DNA of 64,000 nt from Micrasema longulum. Lineage: Eukaryota > Arthropoda > Insecta > Trichoptera > Brachycentridae. The notes under the pieces were generated by a model that worked only from the letters and a program-made list of their open reading frames with translations, was not told where the DNA came from and did no database searches. Both the position numbers and the translations under genes were made by a program. Positions within the stretch are counted from its first letter, which is position 1; every line of letters begins with the position of its first letter. Of this stretch, positions 11,541 through 22,380 are shown piece by piece. The stretch is taken from assembly GCA_022494885.1 (NCBI GenBank), contig JAGVSM010004256.1, positions 310,001 to 374,000 on the forward strand, written 5' to 3'.

Positions 11541-12764
11541 TATTATTTTAAAAATGTATTGCATAATATAAGTTTATATATTTAGTAACAGGGAATCTAT
11601 ATAAAACTAATGAATAGAAAATAAAAACGAAGTGTTCTCTGTTTAGGATAGTCTCCATCTTACATGGCTCAGCCTGTTCTAAGATGGAGAGAGCATAAGT
11701 AGTTCTATACTAATATAACAATAACAACAAAAAAAACTGAAACTACTTAATTATAAATGCATAGCCAATCAAATGTAAGAAATTAAATATCGTTATTATA
11801 CAAATATAAAATATATATATGTGCCCAGAATACATGTTACTTAAACATAAATAATATAGTATACTATATAATAAAAAACAAATATAAAGTAATGAAATAC
11901 ATAAAAAATAATAATAATAAAGTACTACGTTTAATATTTTAATATTTGTTAAAAAAATGTCATTTATTATAAATGTTGAATTAATAATTAAGTAAATATA
12001 ATACGCATGTAAACCGAATGAAAACATAATTATCCGTATAAATAAAATTTCATTTGAGAATTTAAAGGTATCTATTTGCATTTAATAAAAGTTTTAAGCT
12101 AAAAAATATTACTGTTATTCCATAAAACAAGGTTCCTATAAAATACATTAAATAATAATAAAAATAAATAAAAAACGTTTTAGAAAATTAGTATTTTTTT
12201 GTTTTTGTTTTCTGTTATTGCTACTTTCATAAAAAAAAAAAACGAAATTCCCATCTCTAGTATGTACATAAGTATGAGTATGTATATAAACAGACTTTAA
12301 TACTTTTGTCCCACGGTTAAAGTAATCAAATCTAGAAGGTAATATTAATTACATATGTAGTTTTAAGTAAATTTGAATAACACTATTTTGCAGCTAACTT
12401 CAATGTTTGCTGCAATGAAACATAATAAGTTTGATAATATCAATGTAACTGATTTAAAACAATACCATACATTATTATTACCTGTCTCTGAACAGCGTGC
12501 ATTACGAAACTATGTATTATCTTATGTTTGTGCTAAATATTTACGATGCACATACATCTTAAATAGTTTTTGAAACGGGATATCTTCAATGACAGTCCCC
12601 TGCATTAAATGCAGGTTTTGTCTGTAAGTGCATGTATTTTGTAATACAATATCTCAATAACTATTACTTTTATCGTAGGACAGTTTCGGAAAAAAAACCT
12701 GTAAATATAACAAGTATTGCAGTTTTAAATTTATGTGAACACATTACATATTAAAATTTTTTGC
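11541..12764. other. AT-rich DNA with one unexplained open frame (12373-12573)
   Basis: Very AT-rich. A 66-codon plus-strand frame starting at 12373 (NNTILQLTSMFAAMKHNKFD...) has an even amino-acid mix and is preceded by TATTTTGCAG, which resembles a splice acceptor. I do not recognise the protein and no donor is obvious. It may be a gene scrap, a transposon scrap or chance. Confidence 0.3.
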
Positions 12765-12948
12765 AACAGAGGGAAAATATTTTTTAAAAGGGAATAATAT
12801 CAGTGTGTTAAGTGACCACTTAAACAAGCCAGGTCATAAGCCCTGTAAATGCCTAGACTCTGTTGCAACAAATTTAGATCTGACTAACTCCCTACGGAGG
12901 AAATCCAGCCAGCCTGCAAACATTTGGACACACTCAAAACATTGTTGA
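12765..12948. mobile_element. RF-A copy, internally inverted
   Basis: 12765-12798 reads TTGCAACAGAGGGAAAATAT and AAAAGGGAATAATAT, the minus orientation of the RF-A 3' interior. From 12800 the plus orientation resumes (CAGTGTGTTAAGTGACCACT, GGTCATAAGCCCTGTAAATG) and ends with GGAGGAAATCCAGCCAGCCT and CAAAACATTGTTGA at 12948. The switch suggests a hairpin-type rearrangement or two overlapping insertions. Confidence 0.7.
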
Positions 12949-12985
12949 ATCAACTAACTGGTAAAAGGAGAAGTATGAAAATTGG

Positions 12986-13641
12986 AAAATAGTTTTCAGG
13001 CGTTGTCTAGAAAGTGAATTGGTTCAGCCGGATAAATCTCACCCGCATGATAAAGGTTTCAGCTCTTTTACTTCACAAAAGTCAACAGATGGAAGAGTTG
13101 AGAAAATGTGGATGTTTAAACATAGGCAGAACGGTGATGGTTACACAGTGTGTAAAGTGGCCGCTTAAACAATTACAAATTACTTCGGAGAGCGTACTTT
13201 AAATTGCGTTGTTCCAAGATTGTTCAATGATCTCCCACAAACCATCATTAACATGAAAGATCTTCAAATGAAAAAAAAGAACTGAAGAAATATCTTATAG
13301 ATACTTTATAGTGCCTGTTTATGAATAAATTTCTAAAATATAAATAGAATAAATGTAATATAAACCTGTCAAAAAAAATGTGTCCCATCGAAAAGTCTTT
13401 AGACTTAGTGCGTAACAAATTCTTGTATGTATTTTTTAATATTAAAATAAACGCTGCTCTGCAGCACTGAAACTGAAACCAGCCAACGAGAGGTCATAAG
13501 CTATGTAAATGCCTAGACTTCCATATTCCCTTCTCAAAAATGTTTTCCCTCTGTTGCAATAAATTGAGAAGGGAATATCTCCCTAGGGAAGAAATCCAGC
13601 CAGTCTGCAAACATGTGGACACCTTCGAAACATTATTGACA
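12986..13641 (+). mobile_element. RF-A copy split by a LINE insertion
   Basis: The left part is 12986-13170: GGCGTTGTCTAG, GAATTGGTTCAGCCGGATAA, the 15-bp palindrome-like TTACACAGTGTGTAA at 13141, ending CCGCTTAAAC. The right part resumes at 13476 with AACCAGCCAACGAGAGGTCA and runs to GAAACATTATTGA at 13641. Joined, the parts follow the RF-A order without loss. The 305 bp between them is a truncated LINE end. The RF-A copy is therefore older than that insertion. Confidence 0.8.
13171..13475 (+). mobile_element. 5'-truncated LINE C-terminus inserted in RF-A
   Basis: The first ~130 bp translate to a typical LINE tail, YFGERTLNCVVPRLFNDLPQ, then TIINMKDLQ. One frameshift in an A run leads to KELKKYLIDTL and a stop near 13310. 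The 'P.LFN.LP..I' pattern is characteristic of Jockey/CR1-type C-termini. The 3' UTR ends near 13475. A possible short duplication of AAAC flanks it, too short to be decisive. Confidence 0.7.
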
Positions 13642-13989
13642 TAACATGTTCACTAAAATTTTCACGTCATTTTGCCAAATTTGGAAGGTGTTTTTATCTT
13701 GTTAATTGTGATACGCTGAAGTGTATACTAAAGCGGATCTGCGATGCCGGTCAATGTTTGATGAATAGGTATTTAAAATTTGTTTTTCTGTCACTCTCGC
13801 AAATGCCTCCTCGATTCTGTGCAAAAAAGACAACTGTACGTCGGACTAATTTTGCCTAACCAAAATCGATAAAATCGACTTTTCGCTGTCCCGTTTTTCG
13901 CACTGTAAAACAGAACTTATTTGGTTATTTTTTTACGAAAGAACATCAGAATAAAATTTTCTGTGTCGGTATTTTTTACGGATTGTAAA
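13642..13989. other. No recognised feature
   Basis: No coding sequence or window-internal repeat recognised. Confidence 0.4.
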
Positions 13990-14215
13990 ATTATCTTTTA
14001 TATTTGAATACCGCTCGTCCGAAGATGGCAGATACAACTGGGGGCTTTATCGAGTTTTTGGATGGTCCTATTTCCAATACCAAACAATCTATCAAAAAAC
14101 ATATCTATAGAGACACGCAAGTGTTAAATATATATGGTGTAGAAAAAAATCGTTGCTCTAATCCAGGGAGAAAATACGGGAATACTTTTGAATGAAGAAA
14201 AGTGAGACCGCGTTT
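13990..14215 (+). repeat. RF-D copy
   Basis: ATGGTCCTATTTCCAATACC, AGAGACACGCAAGTGTTAAA, CCAGGGAGAAAATACGGGAA and GAAGAAAAGTGAGACCGCG line up with the reverse complement of 17337-17575, and the last ~65 bp also with 26742-26812. A 63-codon frame crosses it, but the frame is not preserved between copies. I treat it as non-coding repeat DNA. Confidence 0.65.
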
Positions 14216-14248
14216 TCTCTTAACGCTTTTTAATTAATATTCATTTTA

Positions 14249-14610
14249 TAAAGTTTATATTTGAAGCACTAACTTTGTGGTTATTCATTATAATAAAATA
14301 AATAAAGCAACTTTGATTTTAACCACTAACTTCTATATTTCACCGACCGGTTTCAAAGCAAACAAGCTTCTTTGTCAAGGTTTACGTAACTAATGAATTG
14401 ATTCCTTTTTATTTTATTTCTATCATGTTCACTAAATACTACACGTGGACCCAATAAATCAAGGGTTTTTTTTCTTACACGGGTGGTAATCTGATATCAT
14501 TATTTTCGAAGTAAACCAGGAGAAGAAGCTTGTTGGCTTTGAAACCGGTCGGTGAAAAATAAAAATTAGTGGTTAAAAACAAAGTTGTGTTATTTATTTT
14601 ATTATAATAA
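14249..14610. mobile_element. Inverted-repeat element with two hammerhead-like cores
   Basis: The left arm (14288-14380) and right arm (14523-14608) are inverted copies of about 85-90 bp, including TTTAACCACTAAC, CACCGACCGGTTTCAAAGC and AACAAGCTTCTT. The octamer TCATTTTA occurs immediately outside both ends (14241-14248 and 14611-14618) as a possible target-site duplication. Read outward, each arm contains AAGC-loop-GCTT, then TGAAACCGGTCGGTG, a hammerhead-like stem II, GAAA and short stem III. A solo relative is at 61490-61635. The organisation recalls Penelope-like elements with inverted terminal repeats (inference); a large MITE is the alternative. Confidence 0.65.
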
Positions 14611-16447
14611 TCATTTTACTTATATTATTAGTGGTTACGCGTGAATGTTTACGGCCATTTGTATATTTTGTTTGTCGGCTCAACCTTGAGAAGTAGGAAC
14701 CTGAGCAACCTGGCAGTACCTACCGCATTGCAACAATTAAAAAATTCCGCATTCAAATGAAACAGACAGCTTTTATATTTTCTTGAAAAACAAAAGAATT
14801 TGTCTTCTGTGATCCGCATGATAAACTGACAGCAAAATAATATGCCTATCGCCGTCTTCACATCGTTATCGATATAAGTGTCAATAGCATTATTATCATC
14901 ACCGCATCCAACATCCCATAATCCTGATACACAAAGCCGAATTGAGAAAGAACTGAACATCCGCATCATTCCCGCATATAATATCTGGTGCAGCGAAGGA
15001 GAACACTTCAAACATGTGAGTCAATTTCAATTGTATATTAAGTGGCAGTAAACGTTCTTAATAACGTGTGTGTTGGATGACCTTGTTGGACCATCTTGGA
15101 TAAGTTCATGCGCTCTCTAGATATCGAGGAAATAACTTTTGCGCCTCTGTCCCGCGTCACCAATTAGAAAGCTCATAAGACCTTCCAAGTCATATTTTAA
15201 AAAACGAATTTCACCTCTGCAATCTTCTCGGGGGGTTTTACCTCAATTAATCAAATCAAATAACAGTTTTCAATTTGGCTATCTGACGAATGGATTACTA
15301 AAGAGGACTAAATTAATTGAAGGACCGACCGCAGACAGACGGTACTAGCTACTACACGTGTGGTATTTTAGTAAATGGACATTCAGGCTTTGTACAACAT
15401 AGACAAATCATGTAAACTACTGTGTGCTGTTGAACGAGTAAAAAGGGAATTGGCAGCTCTATATCCTGACCCAAATTTCGCCAACTACAAAAACTTATTT
15501 AAAAAAATTTACTACAGACTCATCTACAGAATTTTTAAGTTAAAAAAAATAATACTCGCGAACACAGAAATTCCATGTGATGAAACAGTCTGTCTACACT
15601 ATGCTGTATAAATGAATGCAGCAATCCCACAGGAATTCAGAATGCTCACACAGGAACAAAAACGGGCAGAATAGAAATTCTCTCCCACTCGCTTATTGAT
15701 TGATGGACGTACAAAGGGGAAAACTGAAAAGTTATGTAAATGTATACAATTCGTCTGTCAATTCGATGCCGTTTGGTTCCCATCCTTCAATTTCATTTTC
15801 TCTTCTCCAAATTCAATTCCAACGAGGAAAAAATTCCAAATTTATGTAGAAAAGATAGCTTTTATCTCCTCATTTTATAATGATTCTTTGTGATAACTTT
15901 ATTTTATTTTAAATAAATTTATTTATTTAGTTCTCTAATAATAAACATAGGCTAATATAGCATTCACAACAGCGTATTTATATTTACACTGACTCTAAGA
16001 CTATATATACATATTTTTAAATATATAAAATATCCCGATTTGTAATATTTACATTGTTGCTTCATATGTAAACTAATACTAAAAGTGAAAGTAAATATAT
16101 TTCAAAAATGAATATGGCGTAAAATAACAAATTCCCAGTATGGAATATTCAAATTTGTTGATGGTACATTTATCTCTTAACATATTACTATCTCATCGAA
16201 TATAATATTTATGTAATTAGATTTTTTTATTGCAATAATAAAAATATGAATATTTTTAATTCCAGTAAAATAGCTAAATGGTGTAGAGCCAATCAAAACA
16301 AGTATTTATCATCTCTATCAGCCTTTTAAAATTCCTTCAATTATAATCCTCTTTTAAACAACAGATTTTGCTTAAAAACGGAACGCACGCATGCGCACGG
16401 AAAACATTTAAGTTTGAAAGTGAAAATTCTTGATAGAAGTTCATTGT
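14611..16447. other. No recognised feature; two unexplained open frames
   Basis: Open frames of 120 residues on the minus strand (14649-15011) and 78 residues on the plus strand (15375-15611, MDIQALYNIDKSCKLLCAVE...) are longer than most accidental ones here. They show no recognisable domain, signal or repeat relationship. The rest is AT-rich, especially 15900-16300. Confidence 0.35.
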
Positions 16448-16768
16448 AATTTATTATATAAATAAAAAACGAGTGATACTTTAATCCACAAATTTGGAAT
16501 ATGCAGTGACCGGTTTCATCGCTTTCGCGACATCTTCGAGACTGCTATCTTTATTAAGGAGTTCAATGTATTTATACAAAACAGAGGTAAAGATAGAGAA
16601 TTCAAAATTATATGAAAGTAAATTAAATAAAATAAATAAAGGATCATTATAATTTTTTTCCGGGTTAACTAATGAGTTGATATAATGCCATTTAAATGAG
16701 TTTAAAAATAAAAATAAAATACTCTGTGGATTCAAGTATCACTCGTATTTTATTTTTATAATAATAAA
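16448..16768. mobile_element. Foldback element containing the best hammerhead-like core
   Basis: The left arm (TTATTATATAAATAAAAAAC then GAGTGATACTTTAATCCACA) and right arm (TGTGGATTCAAGTATCACTC then GTATTTTATTTTTATAATAA) are about 40-bp inverted repeats. Just inside the left arm, the minus strand of 16501-16550 reads GCAGT-CTCGAAGA-TG-TCGC-GAAA-GCGA-TGAAAC-CGGTC-ACTGC. This is stem I (GCAGT/ACTGC), a CTGANGA-like core with one extra C, a perfect stem II with a GAAA loop, the GAAAC strand, a short stem III and a GTC cleavage triplet. The interior includes an 84-codon frame of no recognised family. Confidence 0.65.
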
Positions 16769-17336
16769 CATGTTTATCTATTTAGAAAATATAAACATAT
16801 TTTTTTAATTAATAAATTATTAAAAACGACGACTAAAAATGTTTATAGAAACCTACATATTGTTTTTAAAAGTGATAATTTTTAACATTTAAAAAAACAG
16901 ACCTACATATAGTAAAATCAAATAAAATCTCCAACATTGCTTTTTAGGTTTTTTATGTGACATTTAAAATTTCTGCATTAGAATTTTCTTTTCCGAGAAT
17001 TTTTTCCTGGCACCGGCAGTTAAATTAAGTCGATTTAAGATAGAAAGCTTGTTTGTTCAACTTCGTTATTTACAAACGATTACTCCCAACAGTAGTACAT
17101 ATAGCTCGGTGGGTGGTATTTACGATTACGATTGTTCCTCTACCCTTTATATTTGTAGGGACTCACAATAGGAAATACATTATCAATAAGTAAACCACAT
17201 CGTTTCGATTAATGTTACCGAAAAAATAAAATGCTACTAAAATGCACAAGGTCCCAATTTCGATTCCCAACAGGAAAACATTAATGTAGAGAAATGGTGA
17301 AACTGCCTGGCATAAGAAAACGACAAGTAAGTATTT
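16769..17336. other. No firm feature
   Basis: AT-rich. 17100-17300 has a weak tRNA-SINE look (GCTCGGTGGGTGG...TTTCGATTCCCAACAGG), but the boxes are too far apart to call. Confidence 0.35.
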
Positions 17337-17575
17337 TTAAGAGGAAACGCGGCCTTACTTTTCTTCATACAAACGTATTACTGTATTTTTTCCTGGATAG
17401 TAGTGATTTTTTTTACACACTAGATATTTAACATCGGTGTGTCTCGATCGTTTTTCATTTGTAATATATTGTTTCTTATGGGATTTTAGACCATCCAGAC
17501 CGTAATTTTTTAAAGTAAAAACACTTACGGCGATGAAATCAAAATAATTTATATTATTCGAATGCTGCAAAAATC
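17337..17575 (-). repeat. RF-D copy
   Basis: The reverse complement aligns with 13990-14215: GGTCTGGATGGTCTAAAATC, CGAGACACACCGATGTTAAA, CCAGGAAAAAATACAGTAAT, GAAGAAAAGTAAGGCCGCG. A 71-codon frame crosses it but is not conserved in the other copies. Confidence 0.65.
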
Positions 17576-20054
17576 AGTCTAATTTTTTTAATATTTTGCT
17601 TATCTACAATTAAATAATACCTACTCAAAACTTTTTTTTTTCTAAAACTGCTAAAAAAGTTATTATATACCTACTTTTATGTAGGATTTTATCTTTATAT
17701 CTATAAAGCAGAACGTCGTAATAGTTTTTGATTTTTTTTTATTTTTCGTTGTTTAGATAAATACTTACATGTTAACTTGTTGTATGTACCATAAAACTCT
17801 TTAATTTTATTTTATACCTGTCGTGTAAAAGCCATCTGGGCGTATAGATGTAGATAATAGTGATATGTGTAAATCATAAAAACATTGATATTTTATTTTA
17901 TTATTAATATAGGAGTTGCATTATTTTTTACCTTGCTTATAAAGTACGAGGTTTATATTTACTTCAAAGGGATAGTTATTTATTTGTATTCTTAAAAAAA
18001 AAAACATACTACATTGATATATTTTTTTAATATTCATTTTGTGTCTATTATTTTATGTTAATTTTAATTTGAAAAAAAATTGGCTACGGTGGTAATCAAA
18101 CAATAAAAAATGTATATTCATTGGTAATAAACAAAAAATTAAAAATAATATGAGTTCTGAACTCAAAACAAAAGCTTCCTACAGAACTTCTTCTCAAATA
18201 CATTATAAACTTAGCTTCGGCGCTGTTTTCTGTAAAAACAATTTTCGACACTTCTTTTGTTATTTTGGCAGAAAAGGTCTCTTGTTCCGAATTCAAATTT
18301 ATTTTTCTGTTTCCACTGATCTTTTCAAAACCTTTTTTAAGAGAGCGTATCCTATTTTGAAAATGGTGGTGATGGGCTTTTTAAATCAGTTTTATATGAA
18401 GAAAAAAAAACGTGTGTTTGTGCGTTTTTGATAATTGAAAACTTTTTAATTTTCTTTTTTTTTTTTTTTTTGTATAATTGAAACAATCTGTTGAATCTAA
18501 AAAAAAATCGTAAGCTATTCGATTCAACAGTTTAGAATCCACGATTTATGACAAATGCACATTAAGAATATGAGAAAAGGCTCAAAATGGAACTTAAAGA
18601 AATACTTTTTGTACCTATTTGCAATAGAACATCAATTTAAAAAAACATAATATCCATAAAAGATGAAATCGGTATGAAATATTTCGTATATTTTAAGGAA
18701 AAATTTCTTAACCATGTTTGGTTGTAATAAAATTAATTATGAACTGGAAACATCGCGCATTTATTGTTTTTTGACGTGCCACTTGATGGAGTCGGCAAAA
18801 GCAGTCTACAAGGAGTGGTCGTGTGTATTCGACATCTGGACGTAAAAAAATATTAAAAGTAATTTTTTGGCCAGTATTTTGATAGCCTGCTATTCGATAC
18901 GTATTACGTGAACGCTGACGTGATATTATTTCCAATGTGCACTGACTATTCGAGTTTCAAAGCGTAATATTGTTTTTATATCTCGCCTCTGGTTAAGAGG
19001 TTAACAGCTATTATTCTCAACAAGGCCTGATTTTTTGGGCCTTTTTTAGGTCTTTTATTTATATTATTACTATGATGTTTTGTGGTGTGAATTCGGACAC
19101 CGAATTGTTAATTGTTCCTGTTTCAGAGTGCCCAATCAATATCTACGAAAGACTCTATTGTTATAATTTATTATTACTGCACGATAAAGCCTAACCAATA
19201 TATTTTTATTGATGAACATACCAACGGTTCAGTCAAATTTGTTTCACGCGTATTTTTCTAAATTAAAAAAAAGAATTGTTTTTGTGATTTTTTTAAGTTA
19301 TAATCCCCGAATACCAAACTGTTACAACTTACCTTGACCTCTGTTTCAACTTACCTCGGTACTGGAAGAGTTGTAACGCAGGAAGATTTCTTAGTTTTAG
19401 CCGATTTTTTCATTGACCCTGACTATTTTTCATGTTATTTTTTTAAAAATTATATGGTATATAAAATTGGCAACGTTAAGATATGAAGTTCATGGTAGAT
19501 CTTTTATAGGCTTAGATATACTAGGTAATGTAAAAACTGTTTCAACCCTCCTCGGTCTCCCCTACGCTAATGTCATTTTAAAAGAAATTAACTTTAAAAA
19601 AATTACGAGCTCACATTAAAGTATTTTTAATTTTCTAGGGAACTTCAGTGTTTAAAATTCAAAACTTAAGTTACCGGCATTACTTTCGTATTCTGCCTCC
19701 GAAATTTAGGTTTGCTGTTTGCTGCAGCGAATTATATTTAAAGTGCCGATGAAAATTCTAAATTGCTCTCGTCTGCTGAGTCCAGAATACGAACTGTATA
19801 TATTATCTTGCAACTTGGCAGAACATCGTTTGTACCGAGACTTCTCTAGAAGGTATTCGATATTTATGTATGTAAATTAGGTCCTTTATTGAAATAACCC
19901 GATGCAGTTCAAATGATTCGACATTTTCTGCCACGAAGGATACGCGGTAAATCGATAGCAGTGAAAATCACTGGAACATACGTATGTATACAATAACATA
20001 AATACAATTCGTATCTCTCTTGTACTGAAATATTACTTTTGGGTTACATTTAAT
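17576..20054. other. No recognised feature
   Basis: AT-rich. Overlapping frames near 18100-18430 and 18708-18935 lack recognisable domains. A small inverted repeat (CTGTTGAATC...GATTCAACAG, 18489-18531) and a hairpin AAGGCC-TGATTTTTTG-GGCCTT (about 19022-19044) are present. Confidence 0.45.
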
Positions 20055-20293
20055 GTCCGCCTCGTGGTCTAACTTCGTTGCCTACAATGCGAAAGAGGTT
20101 TCGGGACCGGTTCCTAGATTGGTTAAAATGAAACATTCATTCAAGAAGTTTTTTTTGCACTAGAATATTTCATAGTCCCTGGACAGGCTCTAAAAAATAA
20201 GACTGTTCGTCGTACGCAAAAATCATCACGATTCGCCGCGGTTGGTATACCAACACAGTGTCCCATGCACCATCAGGTGCGGAAAGGGAGTAT
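20055..20293 (+). mobile_element. SINE-4 copy, nearly full length
   Basis: The head GTCCGCCTCGTGGTCTAAC (20055), a decayed B box (GGGACCGGTTCCTAG), the body CACTAGAATATTTCATAGTC and CCTGGACAGGCTC, and the 3' signature GTGTCCCATGCACCATCAGG-TGCGGAAAGGGAG occur in the canonical order. An RTE-like LINE scrap lies 75 bp downstream in the same orientation. Confidence 0.75.
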
Positions 20294-20365
20294 CTCTGAG
20301 TTTTCAGAAAGCAGTCTTTCTTCGCTGTCAGAAACTTACAGACTTTAAAGTGCGTTAAGCGAGCA

Positions 20366-20670
20366 GTGGAAAGACGCCAGTATTTAGGTAGAATTAGAAG
20401 TGAGGAGATTAGACGCCGAACAAAGATTACCGACATCGCAGAAAGAACAGAAAAGCGAAAATGGCAGTGGGCGGGGCACGAGGCGAGACAGGACAGTGTC
20501 AGATGGTCGCCTATAATCCTGAAGTTGAAGCCTTGGAACAACAAAAGATGCGTAGGAGGTCCCCAAAAAATGTGAACCGATGACATTGTCGAGTTTGCGG
20601 GTTGTAGATGGCAGCAGATAATCCAAAACAGGAAATATTGGAAGAGTTTAGAAAAGGCCAATGTCTAGCA
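20366..20670 (+). mobile_element. RTE-like LINE C-terminus (decayed)
   Basis: The plus strand encodes RRQYLGRIRSEEIRRRTKIT, DIAERTEKRKWQWAGHEAR, then a VGGPQKM segment. After a stop where a Trp codon is expected (W to TGA, about 20575) it continues TDDIVEFAGCRWQQIIQNRK and WKSLEKANV to a stop. This is the C-terminal pattern of the 'endonuclease-reverse transcriptase' LINEs common in moths and ants (R.R..E..R.RT...D...R..K.KW.WAGH.AR...GGP..RW.DD). Only this last ~100-residue region remains, so it has no enzymatic part. Confidence 0.85.
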
Positions 20671-21589
20671 GTGACATGAATGTGGCTAGCAGTAAAAATC
20701 TTCTAAGCGGAACAATTAATTTTAGAAATTCAATTACGTTACTGATTTCTTGATGCAGTTTTGTGAGTTTTACAAATTACTTTGAGATGGAAATAGTTAT
20801 TATATTTTTGTACTAAAATAAATTGTATTCAATGTGGGTTTTATTTTATTATCACAAAAATTACTATAGAATTTTAGCATGCTGAATTTATAGAGATTTA
20901 GCAATAAGAAAAAGTTATTTATATGTCCAGTTTAAATTTATGAATTGCTATCAAATAAATGTTTAAATATTAAAAATTAACCTCGTACCTAAGTGAAAAA
21001 CAGTTCACGCAACATTTTATTACAACACGATATTTCAAACCAGAAACGTTTAATTTAATTTTAATTAAAGGCTTACAATATCGGAATTTAAAAAACAGAC
21101 GGAATGTTTCTTCCAAAAGTAATTTTCCACTCGCAAGACAGATCCTTGCATACACAATGCCTGGGTAGGATACGTTGCATAACAAGGTCCTTAAGATATT
21201 GAAATTGTTTAAGTTTTCCTTCTAAAGTGTTATTTATTGCTTTTAAGTAATTTTCCCCTTGAAGCATTTACATATTTAATTACTTTTCTGGGTTCGTCAG
21301 TAAGGAGGGCGCTATATTTAGTTGACAGAAAACAGAAGCATTGTTTGAAGAGTTACTGTGCACAATAAGGAATTACGCTCTATGTAGAATCTAACTTGTG
21401 TAATAAGTTTGTGAAGTTACTTAGACTTGTACTAACAGTAAGACTTCTCGTCGCGTCGGTCCGGCCGCATAAAGTTTATTATCTCTTAAGGATTAGCTGC
21501 AATAATATTTGCATTGTGTGCCGTAGTTTTATACGAGTACAAGTATGAAATACAATGTGCAAATTTTTAATTTATTATTTTTTAATTTT
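20671..21589. other. No recognised feature
   Basis: 20671-20830 is probably the 3' UTR of the LINE scrap. The remainder shows no repeat or open frame of interest. Confidence 0.45.
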
Positions 21590-21944
21590 TACTGCCGTCA
21601 GAAGAAAAAAGGACGTTTTTACATAAAACAAAAAACGGAGAAAATAAATATTTTGTAACTCAGAGATTGAAAAATTCGCTGTGTGAAAAATACTACAAAA
21701 AAAAATAAGTATTTAAATCAGTCTTTCATAATTTTATAAGTCAGAACAGCCTTTTATATTTAGTAATCTTTAAGGCTTTTTGCAGTTTAGTCTCATTTAT
21801 TAGTGGAAATAATAGGGTTGTAGTTATTTTAGGAAGATAGATGTATTTTTAGTAGATGCGTATTTTTCTCCTGATTCCGAATATGTATTTAACTCATTTT
21901 CGAAAAAAATGTTAGATGCGTCCTTCTTTCTTATGACGGCAGTA
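21590..21944. mobile_element. MITE with TACTGCCGTCA termini
   Basis: The left end TACTGCCGTCAGAAGAAAAA then AAGGACG is mirrored at the right end CGTCCTTCTTTCTTATGACG then GCAGTA. This gives inverted repeats of about 28 bp with three or four differences and TA at each tip. The interior is AT-rich and non-coding. TA targets fit the Tc1-mariner superfamily (inference). Confidence 0.75.
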
Positions 21945-22064
21945 AAGATGACGAAAGACCGTACTTACGTCATTTTTAATGTAAATTTGCTGGAGTTCAT
22001 ATTTATTTTTTCAAGTAATAAGAATAATACTTTTTTTCAGGAATATTAACCTAAGTATTGTCTC

Positions 22065-22380
22065 TATCCGGGCGAATAAAAAATACAGTTCTGTGTGAAG
22101 TAACCCCAGAATTCTGGACGAGTGTTTTTGTCTCGATGGCTGCTCTCTAGTAAAAATCCTGTTTATGATATCGAGTAGATAAACGTCCCCACGTTTACCT
22201 ACCATGCGTTAAGTCCCAGGTTCGATGCCCGGGAACCCTCCCTGGCCAACCCTGGCATAAAATATTTGTTTTCAAATGTGATTTACACTGAAGTAATTTA
22301 CTGTCCCTGGACTGGCACCTGAAGCGTGAGACTGATCACCTATTCATGTAACAAATGATCGAGATAGACTGGGTAAGGAT
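22065..22380 (+). mobile_element. SINE-4 copy with 5' extension
   Basis: It has the extended 5' part (AATACAGTTCTGTGTGAAGT, GACGAGTGTTTTTG, CTCGATGGCTGCTCTC) and the tRNA-like block CACGTTTACCTACCATGC with a B-box-like CCCAGGTTCGATGCCCGGG. The body CTGTCCCTGGACTGGCACC and GAGACTGATCACC follows, with ATGATCGAGATA near the end. A GGAACCCTCCCTGGCCAACC insertion relative to other copies follows the B box. Confidence 0.75.

Noticed and set aside
14649..15011. 120-codon minus-strand gene
   Set aside because: No recognisable domain, no splice context and no second evidence. Length alone is not convincing in 64 kb of AT-rich DNA.
17085..17300. Another tRNA-derived SINE
   Set aside because: A- and B-box-like segments are about 150 bp apart with no family copy in the window.
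18096..18431. Overlapping genes on both strands
   Set aside because: Both frames derive from the same AT-rich stretch and show no domain or initiation context.
20366..20575. Host arginine-rich nuclear protein
   Set aside because: The IRSEEIRRRTKITDIAER...KWQWAGH pattern is an RTE-like LINE C-terminus, with the reading continuing past a nonsense codon.
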